A stretch of DNA of 64,000 nucleotides from Seribacter sp963934295 (GCA_963934295.1 CAWVXY010000001.1:124001-188000), one strand, 5' to 3'. Positions 53,915 to 63,461 are shown, numbered from the stretch's first letter. Program-made: numbers and translations. Notes: a model not told the origin generated them from the sequence alone.

Positions 53915-54397
53915 TTATTGCTTATCTGGTCTAAGTGAGACTGGTTTTCCTAAAATTTCTTTTAATATAAAAGCTTGCTGAAGAGAGGATTTAGATGAAA
54001 GCAATTCCTTATATGCATTCTTCTTGACCGAAATTTCGTTCTGCGGAACGGAATGCCAAACGCCTCGCTCTTTTGTGCTCTTAGTTTTTGGCACAACATC
54101 AACCACCGGTTGAGAGTTAGAAGTATTATTTAAGACGGTCGATGTATCCTCAATTTCAGTAACATTATCATTGAGTAAATTATTTGGTGGGAGTGGAGCT
54201 TGTACTTCGCTTTTTACAATCTCATCGGGGTTAGTTGCTTTTTGCCAGGCGTTCTTAATGACATCTTCTAATGAAGGTTCTTTTTTCTCTTTGCCACTTT
54301 GTTTCTCCTCCGGGTCACCTTTTTTAAATATCTTCCCTATTATGGACGCCAATATCAGTCCTATTATGAAAAGACTGTCTAAATTTATATCAGGCAT
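53915..54397 (-). CDS. membrane-anchored protein of unknown function in the floA operon
   Basis: The 160-aa protein has one N-terminal membrane helix (about residues 8-22) and then a long, polar, mostly disordered Lys/Glu/Ser-rich tail with a short conserved-looking C-terminal helix (LQQAFILKEILGKPVSL). It starts 11 bases after floA, so it is co-transcribed with the flotillin genes. It might act as a flotillin-associated factor. I recognise no family. Confidence 0.6.
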   Translation of the reverse strand: MPDINLDSLFIIGLILASIIGKIFKKGDPEEKQSGKEKKEPSLEDVIKNAWQKATNPDEIVKSEVQAPLPPNNLLNDNVTEIEDTSTVLNNTSNSQPVVDVVPKTKSTKERGVWHSVPQNEISVKKNAYKELLSSKSSLQQAFILKEILGKPVSLRPDKQ

Positions 54398-54408
54398 GAT
54401 CTCAAAAA

Positions 54409-55404
54409 TTATTCGGTACCCTTTGAGATACTTTGACGCATATCCGTATCAGCCTCTACATTCTTGAGTTTGTAATAATCCATAACGCCTAAATTGCCGC
54501 TTCGAAATGCCTCTGCCATAGCAAGAGGAATTTGTGCTTGAGCCTCTACAAGCTTTGCTTGCATCTCTTGAACCTTAGCCACATTTTCCTGTTCAAGTGC
54601 AACTGCAGCTGCACGACGAATCTCCGCTTGTGCCTGAGCAACTTCTTTATCTGCCGAAGCTTGTGAAGAACGAAGTGCGGCTCCACGATTTTCTCCTAAA
54701 TCAACATCAGCAATATCAATAGAAAGAATTTCAAATGCAGTACCTTGGTCTAATCCACGATCCAAAACCTTTTCAGTGATTGAATTTGGGTTTTCTAGTA
54801 CAACTTTATAATTCTCTGATGAACCAATAGTGGAAACAATACTTTCACCAACACGAGCAATGACTGTTTCCTCTTGAGCACTACCAACATAACGATCCAA
54901 GTTACTTCGAACTGTTACTCGGGCTCTTACTTTTACCTGAATTCCATCTTTGGCTACTCCATCAATGGTTTCCCTTCCTTCAATAACACAATCAATAACT
55001 TTGGGATTAATTGAAGTTCGAACAGCCTCTAAAACAGATTTCGAAGTTCCGCGGGTTGCCAAATCAATTGCACAGGCTCGATCCCAATTTAAGGTTATAT
55101 TTGCCTTAGAAGCAGCAATAATTGACTGAACTGTTTGAACCACATTACCTTCTGCTAGATAGTGAGCTTCAAGCTGATCGGTCGTGAGGGGGAGACTGGC
55201 TTTTTCTGCAGTAATACGAGCATCCACAATTAAACCAACTGGAACTCCTCTTAAGCGCATTGCCACAAGCGTTCCGAATCCAACATAAGCATTAGCTAAA
55301 AGAGCCTTTAACCAAGTACTGAAAAAGGAAATAACGATCAAAGCAACAACGAGACCAGCAATAACTGCTAATCCAATACCTATCCACCAGAACAAATCTG
55401 TCAT
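54409..55404 (-). CDS. floA: flotillin-like protein FloA
   Basis: The 331-aa protein has an N-terminal membrane hairpin (about 5-35), an SPFH/band-7 domain (about 40-230) and a coiled C-terminal region with Ala/Glu/Gln repeats (about 235-310). The family segments VGFGTLVAMRLRGVP and IDLATRGTSKSVLEAVRTSINP are present. FloA organises functional membrane microdomains and influences membrane protein complexes. It sits 60 bases downstream of the nfeD genes, its usual partners. Confidence 0.95.
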   Translation of the reverse strand: MTDLFWWIGIGLAVIAGLVVALIVISFFSTWLKALLANAYVGFGTLVAMRLRGVPVGLIVDARITAEKASLPLTTDQLEAHYLAEGNVVQTVQSIIAASKANITLNWDRACAIDLATRGTSKSVLEAVRTSINPKVIDCVIEGRETIDGVAKDGIQVKVRARVTVRSNLDRYVGSAQEETVIARVGESIVSTIGSSENYKVVLENPNSITEKVLDRGLDQGTAFEILSIDIADVDLGENRGAALRSSQASADKEVAQAQAEIRRAAAVALEQENVAKVQEMQAKLVEAQAQIPLAMAEAFRSGNLGVMDYYKLKNVEADTDMRQSISKGTE

Positions 55405-55464
55405 AATATTATTTGGGTTAAATTAATTTTGTAGTTTATAATTAATACTTCTTAAAATTTATCT

Positions 55465-55932
55465 TTATATTTCTTTTATGATAAGACGAAAATCTTCTTT
55501 ACCGGTTACAATAATAGACTTCCCCTTAGGTAGAAAACCATCCGTACTATAAGCATCATAATTTTTACCATTGAGCAAAACTATTCCCTCAGGTTTATGT
55601 TCGGTGAGGGATATACCTTGAAGCCCAATTATTTCTTCACCTGGCAATGCCTCATTACTAATTCCATCAGTAGTTGAAGAGAGAAAAATACTTTTTCCAA
55701 GCTTACTTTTGGACAACCACTTAAATTCCAAAAATACAATTGCTAAGCCACCAGACATGCCTAGGATAAAAGTCATTACAGGGGCTAAAAAACCGGGGTA
55801 TTCCTGGTAGGCAAAATATGATGCCAATGCTATGCAAAATGCACCGCCAAGGCCAAAAATCCCTCCCGGCATGAAACCCTCAACTAAAATAAGAATATAA
55901 CCAAATAAAATCGCGATAAGAATTGATTCCAT
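55465..55932 (-). CDS. short NfeD-family membrane protein
   Basis: The 155-aa protein has three or four hydrophobic helices (about 5-75) followed by a small soluble OB-fold domain of the NfeD C-terminal type (about 95-155, with LQGISLTEHKPEGIVLLNGK). The NfeD C-terminal fold is thought to interact with SPFH proteins. It starts only three bases after the large nfeD gene and precedes floA. Confidence 0.87.
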   Translation of the reverse strand: MESILIAILFGYILILVEGFMPGGIFGLGGAFCIALASYFAYQEYPGFLAPVMTFILGMSGGLAIVFLEFKWLSKSKLGKSIFLSSTTDGISNEALPGEEIIGLQGISLTEHKPEGIVLLNGKNYDAYSTDGFLPKGKSIIVTGKEDFRLIIKEI

Positions 55933-55935
55933 CTT

Positions 55936-57399
55936 CTATCGCTTAGCTACAATTAATCCGTAATCAGTAGATCCGGTGACTTCAATGGAAGAGCCTTTTT
56001 CAATCTTTCCTAAATTTGCCCTTGCTTCATATCGAATTCCATCAACCTCGACTTGGCCCGTGGGATAAAGTTCCGAAACCGTTTTGCCTACGGCACCGGG
56101 CATTGCTCTTTTTTCGTTTCCATCAACGGGAACCTTACCTCCGGCGGATGAGGAGAGAACAAGGTTATCCCAAAGAGAGGTTTTGGGAAGTATTCGAGTT
56201 AGAGCTAACACCAAACCGATCGTCACTAAAATTGCCAAAAGCAATTCCTGGATTGGACCCTGAAAGGTTTCAAGATTCCAAGAAAATTCAGTGTTTGGCC
56301 AAATATCCACCATGGCCCAAAGGATTGAACCGACAATAAGGAATAGACCAATAATCGCTGGGAACACTAAGCCGGGAAACAAAAATAATTCTACAATAAC
56401 CAAGGATACTCCGAGAAGAAAGACGAGGACTTCTTCCTGTCCCGCCAAGCCAGAAACATATTTTGAGCCAAAAAAGATCAAAACGAAAACGATTCCGGCA
56501 ATTCCGAAAAAACCAAACCCTGGAGTTTTAAACTCAATAAATAATCCGAGTAATCCGATGCCAATTATAATTGGTCCAATGGAATTGAGCCATAATCCGA
56601 CTTTCTCAGCCCAGTTTATTTCCATTTTTATTAAGGTGTAGTGTCCGGGACCACATTTTTCGTCCAACAAATTCTCTACACTTTCATAAATTCCAGTTCC
56701 CAATAACGGTTGAGGAGGATTTCCATATTTCTTGACCGCCTCTTCCGCTGTTAAGGTCAAAAGTTCGCCCTCTTTTTGAATAACTGATCCATCAGAGGCG
56801 ATTGGTTGGGTTCCCTCTATAATCAAAGTTTCATTTGCATCCATCATCGAAGCCATAACTCGGGAGCGATAACGATGTTCGCCCGCATAACTTCTAATTT
56901 TTGCCTTCAAGTAGGAATTTAGTTTTCGCTTCATTGAAGAATCGATATTAGCACCGCCACCACTTACCGCCTCAGCAGCACCAATCTGTGCAAAGGGAGC
57001 AAAGGCGATCTCATTGGTCGCAATGGCAATGTAAGCTCCTGCTGAAATTGCCTCTCTATTAACGTAAGTAATGATCGGACCATCGAAACGATCAAATGAT
57101 TCAATGATTTCCTGCATAATTTCCAAAGTAACTCCCAATTCGCCACCAGGTGTGTCCATATCGATAATCACGATATCAGCATCTTTAGAAATTGCATCCT
57201 TCAGGCCTCTCCGCAAAATATCAAGGATAGGTGCACCAATTTGATCTCGAATGGGAATCTGGAAAGCAATTTTCGAAGGAGTCGCTGAAGAAAAATTTCC
57301 CTCTCCAATTTTAGTTTTGTTCATCTCAAAATTTTCACCAAGCACAAACGAAACCTGTAAAAATAGAAGAAAAATTAAAATTTGGGTTATTTTAAGCAC
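55936..57399 (-). CDS. NfeD-type membrane-bound ClpP-class serine protease
   Basis: The 487-aa protein has a signal peptide and a ClpP-like protease domain (about 45-235). The catalytic Ser is in REAISAGAYIA, after the DMDTPGG segment. Several membrane helices follow (about 260-405), then an NfeD OB-fold domain. Such proteases cut SPFH/stomatin-type proteins in archaea and are genetically linked to flotillins in bacteria. The start codon is GTG. It opens the nfeD-nfeD2-floA operon and is divergent from the mutarotase gene. Confidence 0.92.
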   Translation of the reverse strand: MLKITQILIFLLFLQVSFVLGENFEMNKTKIGEGNFSSATPSKIAFQIPIRDQIGAPILDILRRGLKDAISKDADIVIIDMDTPGGELGVTLEIMQEIIESFDRFDGPIITYVNREAISAGAYIAIATNEIAFAPFAQIGAAEAVSGGGANIDSSMKRKLNSYLKAKIRSYAGEHRYRSRVMASMMDANETLIIEGTQPIASDGSVIQKEGELLTLTAEEAVKKYGNPPQPLLGTGIYESVENLLDEKCGPGHYTLIKMEINWAEKVGLWLNSIGPIIIGIGLLGLFIEFKTPGFGFFGIAGIVFVLIFFGSKYVSGLAGQEEVLVFLLGVSLVIVELFLFPGLVFPAIIGLFLIVGSILWAMVDIWPNTEFSWNLETFQGPIQELLLAILVTIGLVLALTRILPKTSLWDNLVLSSSAGGKVPVDGNEKRAMPGAVGKTVSELYPTGQVEVDGIRYEARANLGKIEKGSSIEVTGSTDYGLIVAKR

Positions 57400-57484
57400 C
57401 GAGAAATACAGGATAATTTAAAAAGCTCATTCTAATTACATAAATACATTGCACAAATATCAAAGAACGGGCAATTGATATCTT

Positions 57485-58396
57485 ATGGAAAGTGTTATTT
57501 ATCAAAACCAGGAAATCAGAAGATGGGATGTTGGACCATCTACTTTTCTGGCACTGCCTGAAAAGGGAGCAAGGCTTCTTAATTGGCACATTAATATGAG
57601 CGATGGATCGGTACGCGATGTTATTCATTGGCCAGAAGAACTTCATTCTGAATCCTTTGAAAACACACACGGCGGAATCCCCATCTTATTTCCCTTTGCC
57701 GGAAAATGTTTTGATTCCGGCAAGGAAGACTACTGGAGATACGGATCCACTTCATTGCCAATGCCAATGCATGGATTTGCCCGCCATTCGGATTTTCGGA
57801 TTCGCTCGATGGACAAACATGGCTTTGAAGTTGAACTTGAACCTGCCGAAGAAATAAAAGCTTTTTATCCATTTGATTTCACTTTTACCGTTATTTATCA
57901 TTTTCTTGAATTGGCCCTTCAAATCAGCCTAGTCTTAGAAAATGAAGGCAAGGAACCAATACCATGGTCAGCTGGTTTACACCCTTACTTTCAAATACCA
58001 TGGAGAAAAGATTTAGGATTGCAGGATCATCGCCTAGAGATCCATGCAAAGCAGGTTTTTCAATATGATTCGGGAGGTATGATGAAAAAAACTCCAAACC
58101 CAAGTACTGAATGTGTCTTGGATGATCCAGATTTAATTAATCGAGTCCACTATGAACTCAAAAATTCGATCGCTGAAGTGTCACTCCTCAATCAAGAAGA
58201 ACCCATTAAAATTTCAGAAGTAGGGGGATCAGAAAATGGTTCTCGATTAACTTTCGTAACATGGACAAAAAATGGCTCACCTTATTATTGCGTAGAGCCT
58301 TGGATGTCTCCACCCAATGCTCCTGAAAACAAAACTACCAGATCAGTCCCACCTGGTGGAAGAGATGAATTTACCGTGGAAATTGAATTGGCTTAA
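57485..58396 (+). CDS. aldose 1-epimerase/mutarotase family protein
   Basis: The 303-aa protein has the galactose-mutarotase fold. Signature segments are GGIPILFPFAGKC, MPMHGFARHSDF and WSAGLHPYFQIP, which carry the substrate-binding His residues, with a glutamate in the last third as the likely base. It interconverts anomers of free or phosphorylated hexoses; the D-hexose-6-phosphate (YeaD-like) subgroup is a possibility. Its stop overlaps that of the DUF3050 gene on the other strand. Confidence 0.87.
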   Translation: MESVIYQNQEIRRWDVGPSTFLALPEKGARLLNWHINMSDGSVRDVIHWPEELHSESFENTHGGIPILFPFAGKCFDSGKEDYWRYGSTSLPMPMHGFARHSDFRIRSMDKHGFEVELEPAEEIKAFYPFDFTFTVIYHFLELALQISLVLENEGKEPIPWSAGLHPYFQIPWRKDLGLQDHRLEIHAKQVFQYDSGGMMKKTPNPSTECVLDDPDLINRVHYELKNSIAEVSLLNQEEPIKISEVGGSENGSRLTFVTWTKNGSPYYCVEPWMSPPNAPENKTTRSVPPGGRDEFTVEIELA

Positions 58397-59166
58397 TGGG
58401 AAAGTAAACGAGCACTTTCTGTTGCCAAAATAACACCATCCCACAATTTAATTCTAGCATTCAGGCTTGATTGAACTTGTAAGATAACTTCGTTTTCTTT
58501 TTCTGGCTCGTTCGCACATAAATCATCAAGTAATTTGAGTGCCATTGGTCCATGGTGCTCGCCATCCAAATGGGCATGTCTTTCTAAATAATAATGAAAA
58601 ACGGGGGCATCATTAACTCCAATTTTGGTTAATTCGAGAATTCGTTTAAACATCACAGGCACAATGCTTTCCCTACCGATTGAAAAGGATGCTGCTATCT
58701 CATGACCCTTGCCTTGGTCAATAAGTTCGAATGTATGATTCATAAATTCCCGCGAGGGAGAGGGAACACAAGAAAGATTCAAAGCTTTCTCTAAACCGGA
58801 GGTGCGTACTTCACTCAGGAAGTAATTGATTGAATCTGTGGATGCACCAACTTCCTTCATTGCATCCAAATAAATTTCAAAATGACTCGCGTAACGCTTA
58901 CCATCTGAATTGTAAGCTTGGTCCGACTCTTCCTCCATTACAATTTCATTAATAAAACGAACCACATTACCATCAGACTGTGGAACCCATGGAGAACCAT
59001 GCGGAACATAAATTTCCTGAAGCCTTTTTAACAGAGACATAAAATCCCAAACCGCAAAGACATGATGTTCCATAAAAACTCTCAACTCATCAAGAGTGTT
59101 TAATTTACTAAAAACTGAATGCGCCTCTAATCTTTTTGAAATCGGTTCAATCTGGGATAAATTCAT
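58393..59166 (-). CDS. DUF3050-domain protein
   Basis: The 257-aa protein matches the DUF3050 pattern: FMEHHVFAVWDFMSLLKRLQ near the N terminus, then VRFINEIVMEEESD, and a late YLERHAHLDGEHHGPMA segment. The histidine-rich pattern suggests a heme-oxygenase-like helical fold with a metal site. The reaction is unknown. It overlaps the end of the mutarotase gene by four bases, and a tRNA-Arg gene lies just upstream. Confidence 0.85.
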   Translation of the reverse strand: MNLSQIEPISKRLEAHSVFSKLNTLDELRVFMEHHVFAVWDFMSLLKRLQEIYVPHGSPWVPQSDGNVVRFINEIVMEEESDQAYNSDGKRYASHFEIYLDAMKEVGASTDSINYFLSEVRTSGLEKALNLSCVPSPSREFMNHTFELIDQGKGHEIAASFSIGRESIVPVMFKRILELTKIGVNDAPVFHYYLERHAHLDGEHHGPMALKLLDDLCANEPEKENEVILQVQSSLNARIKLWDGVILATESARLLSH

Positions 59167-59223
59167 AAACTATAATTTATATATTTTAAGTAAATATTCA
59201 AAACTAGAATATTTGAATTACTT

Positions 59224-59298
59224 TGGCGCTCCCGCTGGGAGTCGAACCCAGATCTTCGGTTCCGGAGACCAATGTTCTATCCATTGAACTACAGGAGC
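59224..59298 (-). tRNA. tRNA-Arg (anticodon CCG)
   Basis: On the minus strand the acceptor stem GCTCCTG pairs with CGGGAGC, including one G-U pair. The anticodon stem TTGGT/ACCGA encloses the loop CTCCGGA, giving anticodon CCG. The T-loop reads GGTTCGACTCC. The CCA end is encoded (59224-59226). Confidence 0.96.
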
Positions 59299-59344
59299 AG
59301 CTACATAATCCTTAAAGAAAATACGGGCATTCGGTCAATCGGTT

Positions 59345-59419
59345 AAATTTTGTAGTTCACACTTAAACAATGTTTTAACCCTAATTAAATTTTATAAATT
59401 ATAATTAACTACAAAATTT
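59345..59419. repeat. 13-bp inverted repeat upstream of purE
   Basis: AAATTTTGTAGTT (59345-59357) is repeated exactly in inverted orientation at 59407-59419, with a 49-base AT-rich spacer. It lies between tRNA-Arg and purE, about 120 bases before the purE start. It could be a regulatory structure for the purEK operon, but no known riboswitch pattern fits. Confidence 0.35.
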
Positions 59420-59541
59420 TAAATTTGAACAAAGTTATAAAATACCCTTCAACTCGACTTTCAGTTATAATTTAATTTCAATTCCTCATATTACTACTAA
59501 TTGATCTTGCTTGCACGCTTCTACTTCTTATCAGTTGGAAG

Positions 59542-60045
59542 ATGTCCAATTCAAGTTTACCTAACATCGGGATAATTATGGGTAGCCAATCAGATTGGCC
59601 CACAATGGAAAATTCCGCCAATGTATTAAAAAAATTTGGGGTTTCATTTGAAGCAAAAATCGTAAGTGCTCACCGCACTCCAGATCTTCTTTTTGAATAT
59701 GCGAAAACGGCTGAGGAAAGAGGGTTAAAATGTATTATAGCAGGTGCGGGTGGGGCAGCGCATTTACCTGGAATGGCTGCATCGATGACAACCATTCCTG
59801 TTTTAGGTGTTCCAGTTAAATCAAAATGCTTAAAAGGAGTAGATTCTCTTCTTTCGATTGTTCAAATGCCAGCTGGTGTACCAACAGCTACCTTTGCAAT
59901 TGGAGAAGCGGGAGCAACAAATGCTGCACTTTTTGCCATCTCCATGCTTGCCGCAAATGGAAATGAAACATTGGCAGAAAAGCTCAAAACATTTAGAGCC
60001 GAACAAAGACAAAAGATTGAATCGTCCGCACTCCCACCAATTTAA
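59542..60045 (+). CDS. purE: N5-carboxyaminoimidazole ribonucleotide mutase
   Basis: The 167-aa class I PurE moves the carboxyl group in purine synthesis (N5-CAIR to CAIR). Family motifs are exact: I-I-M-G-S-Q-S-D-W near the start, VSAHRTP, IAGAGGAAHLPGM, and the VPTATFAIGEAGATNAAL segment. It precedes purK by seven bases, and the two form the usual operon. Confidence 0.97.
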   Translation: MSNSSLPNIGIIMGSQSDWPTMENSANVLKKFGVSFEAKIVSAHRTPDLLFEYAKTAEERGLKCIIAGAGGAAHLPGMAASMTTIPVLGVPVKSKCLKGVDSLLSIVQMPAGVPTATFAIGEAGATNAALFAISMLAANGNETLAEKLKTFRAEQRQKIESSALPPI

Positions 60046-60052
60046 TACTTAA

Positions 60053-61207
60053 ATGGAAACCAAAGGTGAGTTGTGGATTGGCGTTCTGGGTGGCGGTCAA
60101 TTAGGAAGAATGCTTTCTTTGGATGCACGAAGGATGGGATACAAAGTTTTGACTTGGACAGGTGGCGACCGTTCCGGAGCAGCAGCCACTGCAGATCAGC
60201 TATTGGACGAGCCATTTGATGATCAAGCTGCCCTGAAAAAATTCACAGAAAAAGTCAATGTCGCGACCGTTGAATTTGAAAACCTTCCTCAGGCCACCCT
60301 TGAAGCAGTGGAACAGCACATCCCCCTGTATCCAAGTAGTGAAGCCGTTTCAATATGTCAGCATCGAGAACGCGAAAAACTTTTTCTTTCTGAAAATGGT
60401 TTTAATTGTACGAAATTTAGAATCGCCAAAGATATCGAATCCTTCAAATCAGGACTCCTTGAATTGAACGCTGATGTAATCGTTAAAACAGCTGAATTCG
60501 GGTATGATGGAAAAGGCCAACTCAAACTTACATCTGGCCTATCTGACCTAGAGATTAATGAAGCATGGAAAAGCTTTGGGGGCGGACGGGTAGTCATTGA
60601 AGAATGCATTTCCTTGGAAACGGAGGTATCTGTTTTGGTGGTTAGAAATAATAATGGGCAAGTAGCTACCTACGATCCTGTGGAAAATATTCACAGAAAT
60701 CATATACTTGATATTTCAATAGTGCCCGCAAGAATCCCAGACAATATTTTATCCGAAGCGAAAAGACTGGCTCTAGAAATTTCTGAAACTCTCAATTATG
60801 TCGGAGTCCTTGCGGTGGAATTTTTCATCTCGTCTGATGGACGATTACTAATAAATGAAATTGCTCCTCGCCCTCACAATTCAGGGCATCATACGATTAA
60901 TGCATGTGTATGTTCGCAATTTGAAAACCAAGCCCGAGCTATTAGCGGTGTTCCCTTGGGTAGCACCCGCTTACTATCGCCTGTAATTATGATGAACTTA
61001 CTAGGCGATCTATGGCCCGAAAAACATTCATCCCCAGATTGGTCTGCTATAACGAATATCCCCGGTGCCTCTTTGCATCTTTATGGAAAACGAGAAGCAC
61101 GCAAAGGCCGTAAAATGGGACACATTTCAATTTTAGGTAATACACTTGAAGAAATTACCCTCAAAATAAATTCAGTTAGAGAAGAATTTAACCTACCTAA
61201 AGTTTAA
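60053..61207 (+). CDS. purK: N5-carboxyaminoimidazole ribonucleotide synthetase
   Basis: The 384-aa ATP-grasp enzyme carboxylates AIR with bicarbonate and ATP to N5-CAIR, the substrate of PurE. Visible motifs are GVLGGGQLGRML at the start, KTAEFGYDGKGQ in the ATP-grasp part, then INEIAPRPHNSGHHTI. Length is typical. It is translated immediately after purE. A weak hairpin (CTTTC/GAAAG at 61210-61225) follows its stop. Confidence 0.96.
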   Translation: METKGELWIGVLGGGQLGRMLSLDARRMGYKVLTWTGGDRSGAAATADQLLDEPFDDQAALKKFTEKVNVATVEFENLPQATLEAVEQHIPLYPSSEAVSICQHREREKLFLSENGFNCTKFRIAKDIESFKSGLLELNADVIVKTAEFGYDGKGQLKLTSGLSDLEINEAWKSFGGGRVVIEECISLETEVSVLVVRNNNGQVATYDPVENIHRNHILDISIVPARIPDNILSEAKRLALEISETLNYVGVLAVEFFISSDGRLLINEIAPRPHNSGHHTINACVCSQFENQARAISGVPLGSTRLLSPVIMMNLLGDLWPEKHSSPDWSAITNIPGASLHLYGKREARKGRKMGHISILGNTLEEITLKINSVREEFNLPKV

Positions 61208-61281
61208 AACTTTCAAATAAGAAAGTCTTAGTTCAAGCATCGACTAAAAAATTATTGTATAAGGCTTGACATGCAATCACT

Positions 61282-61327
61282 ATTGAGATTGAGTCTCAAT
61301 ATCACATGAGATTGAGTCTCAATATCA
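61282..61327 (+). promoter_or_regulatory. duplicated Fur-like operator of the TonB receptor gene
   Basis: A 21-bp sequence occurs twice in direct repeat (61284-61304 and 61307-61327, period 23). Each copy holds the palindrome ATTGAG-T-CTCAAT (61288-61300 and 61311-61323). In the first copy a further ATTGAG precedes it, giving the forward-forward-x-reverse hexamer arrangement known for Fur boxes. The sites end 37 bases before the ATG at 61365 and probably overlap the promoter (a CATAAT -10 candidate at 61330-61335). Iron-dependent repression is the natural inference. Confidence 0.6.
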
Positions 61328-61364
61328 ATCATAATGTAGATGACAAACATATAAAAAACTAAAC

Positions 61365-63461
61365 ATGAAATATAAAAATAAACTACTCTTGCCCTTGAGT
61401 GCAATTTTTGCACTTGCTTCAATTGGGCATGCTCAAAATAACGCACAAGAACTATCGCCTCTAAGCGTGGTAGGTTCCAAATCTGATGCACCAACTTTAT
61501 CCTCAGGCATGAAAACTTCGATGCCTGCCAAAGATATTCCACAAAGTTTGTCCATTATGACTAGCGAGCAAATCAAGGCACAAGGCTTAAAAAGCATTGG
61601 TGATGTCATTGACTACACCCCAGGTGTCAACACATCTCAAGGAGAGGGTCATCGTGATGCCGCTGTAATCCGTGGTGTTCGTACTACACAAGACTTTTAT
61701 AGAGACGGTATTCGAGACGATGTGCAATACTACCGACCACTCTACAATATCGATCAAGTTGAAGTTCTGCGTGGACCAAACGCACTTCTTTCCGGATTCG
61801 GTGGAGCATATGGTATAATTAATCGGGTTTCCAAAAAAGGAGTAATCGGTGAAAGCTTTAATACAGTAAGTGGCAGCATTGACACCTTTGGTGAAACCAA
61901 TGTTCAACTAGACAGCAACTACGAAATTGCTGAAGACAAAGCATTCAGAATCAATATGTTCGGCGAGAGCCTAGAAAATCATCGAGATTATTATTATGGT
62001 GATTCTTTTGGAGTAAACCCAACAATGAAGTATCTTTTGGGAGATGGAAGTACACTTGACCTTTCATATGAATACCTAAACCAAGAAAGGTTCATTGACC
62101 GAGGTATACCTACCGGATCTGATGGAAAACCTGTAGAGAGTTTAAAAGATTTTGTTTTTGGTGACCCAACAGAGAATTACTCAACACATGAAGCGCATAT
62201 TTTTAAAGCAATCTATGAACACGAACTCACAGATTCATTAAGCGGTCGCCTTTCGGTGAGTCACTCAGATCATGATAAACTGTACCAAAACCTTTACGCT
62301 TCTAGTTATGATGATGCTGCGGGTACTGTAAAACTAGATGGTTATGTAGATACTACTCAACGCGAAACAACTACCTTTTCCTATCAAGTAAATGGAGAAT
62401 TTGAAATGGGTGACATCGTTCACAATCTTATTGCAGGTTTAGAATTCGTTGAGACTTCAAATGACAATGATCGTTATAATGCAGATTGGACTCCTGATGA
62501 TAACGCGGACTCCGATACAGAAACTTTTACAATAAGCAGACTCATGGTCAATAGAAACAGTGGTGTCAACACAAGTGGTAACACTACCGTTAATAACTAC
62601 ACAACATCAATCAATGACAAGACTTTAGGTAATCTTTCTGTTGCCTCTGCTTACTTGTTAGATGAAATCGAACTTACCGATTCACTTGATCTCGTTTTGG
62701 GTGTCCGGTTCGATAAAATGGACTACGATGTTCAAGATGTTAGGAATAGCACTAGCTACACTGATTCAGATGATACAATTTCACCAAGAGCAGGTATTGT
62801 TTTTGATGTAACGGACAACACTTCTCTCTATGCTAGCTATAGTGAGTCCTATCAACAAATAAAAGGCGACCAATACGCGAGCTTGAATGCATACGATAAC
62901 AAGAGTGATCCTAACACTTTTGAAAACACAGAATTTGGCGTCAAATATGATTTGCCAAATGGACTAAGTTTTTCTGCTGCGTTTTTCAATGTTGAAGCGA
63001 ACAAACCACAAACCAACGACAATGGTGCGACATTCTATAAAGAAAAATCTGATGTCTCTGGTTTTGAACTTCAAATTCTTGGAGCGTTAACAGATAAATG
63101 GTACTTGAGTGCTGGTTATACAAGCCTAGACGCTGAATCCAGTACCGGCGGTCGGCTTCGTGAGGCACCAGAAGATATGTTTTCAATATGGAACAACTAT
63201 CTACTTTCTGACCGTCTCGCGGTTAACTTAGGAGTGATATACCAAGGTGAAAGCCAAATTGGATCTTCTGCTACTCCGATATTACCCGATTACACTCGTG
63301 TTGATGTAGGGGCAACATACGCACTTACTGATAATACACGCTTACAAGTCAACATTGAGAATCTTACAGACGAGCTTTATTTCCCAAATTCACACAGTAC
63401 GCACCAAGCGTCTGTAGGGGCACCGGTTAATGCAACATTTGGAATTACCAGCAGTTTCTAA
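61365..63461 (+). CDS. TonB-dependent siderophore receptor
   Basis: The 698-aa outer-membrane receptor has a signal peptide (1-23) and a TonB-box-like LSPLSVVG segment. A plug domain follows (about 45-170; IPQSLSIMTSEQI, VIDYTPGVNTS, GIRDDVQYYRP, VEVLRGPNALLSG), then a 22-strand barrel ending in phenylalanine, as barrel proteins do. The DFYRDGIRDD and QVEVLRGP motifs place it with catecholate/ferrichrome-type siderophore receptors. Uptake needs TonB-ExbBD, not seen here. It is controlled by a duplicated Fur-like operator upstream and followed by several stem-loops including a terminator. Confidence 0.93.
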   Translation: MKYKNKLLLPLSAIFALASIGHAQNNAQELSPLSVVGSKSDAPTLSSGMKTSMPAKDIPQSLSIMTSEQIKAQGLKSIGDVIDYTPGVNTSQGEGHRDAAVIRGVRTTQDFYRDGIRDDVQYYRPLYNIDQVEVLRGPNALLSGFGGAYGIINRVSKKGVIGESFNTVSGSIDTFGETNVQLDSNYEIAEDKAFRINMFGESLENHRDYYYGDSFGVNPTMKYLLGDGSTLDLSYEYLNQERFIDRGIPTGSDGKPVESLKDFVFGDPTENYSTHEAHIFKAIYEHELTDSLSGRLSVSHSDHDKLYQNLYASSYDDAAGTVKLDGYVDTTQRETTTFSYQVNGEFEMGDIVHNLIAGLEFVETSNDNDRYNADWTPDDNADSDTETFTISRLMVNRNSGVNTSGNTTVNNYTTSINDKTLGNLSVASAYLLDEIELTDSLDLVLGVRFDKMDYDVQDVRNSTSYTDSDDTISPRAGIVFDVTDNTSLYASYSESYQQIKGDQYASLNAYDNKSDPNTFENTEFGVKYDLPNGLSFSAAFFNVEANKPQTNDNGATFYKEKSDVSGFELQILGALTDKWYLSAGYTSLDAESSTGGRLREAPEDMFSIWNNYLLSDRLAVNLGVIYQGESQIGSSATPILPDYTRVDVGATYALTDNTRLQVNIENLTDELYFPNSHSTHQASVGAPVNATFGITSSF

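Noticed and set aside
59299..59541. Purine riboswitch upstream of purE
   Set aside because: The conserved core of the purine and PRPP riboswitches could not be recognised; only a simple inverted repeat is present.
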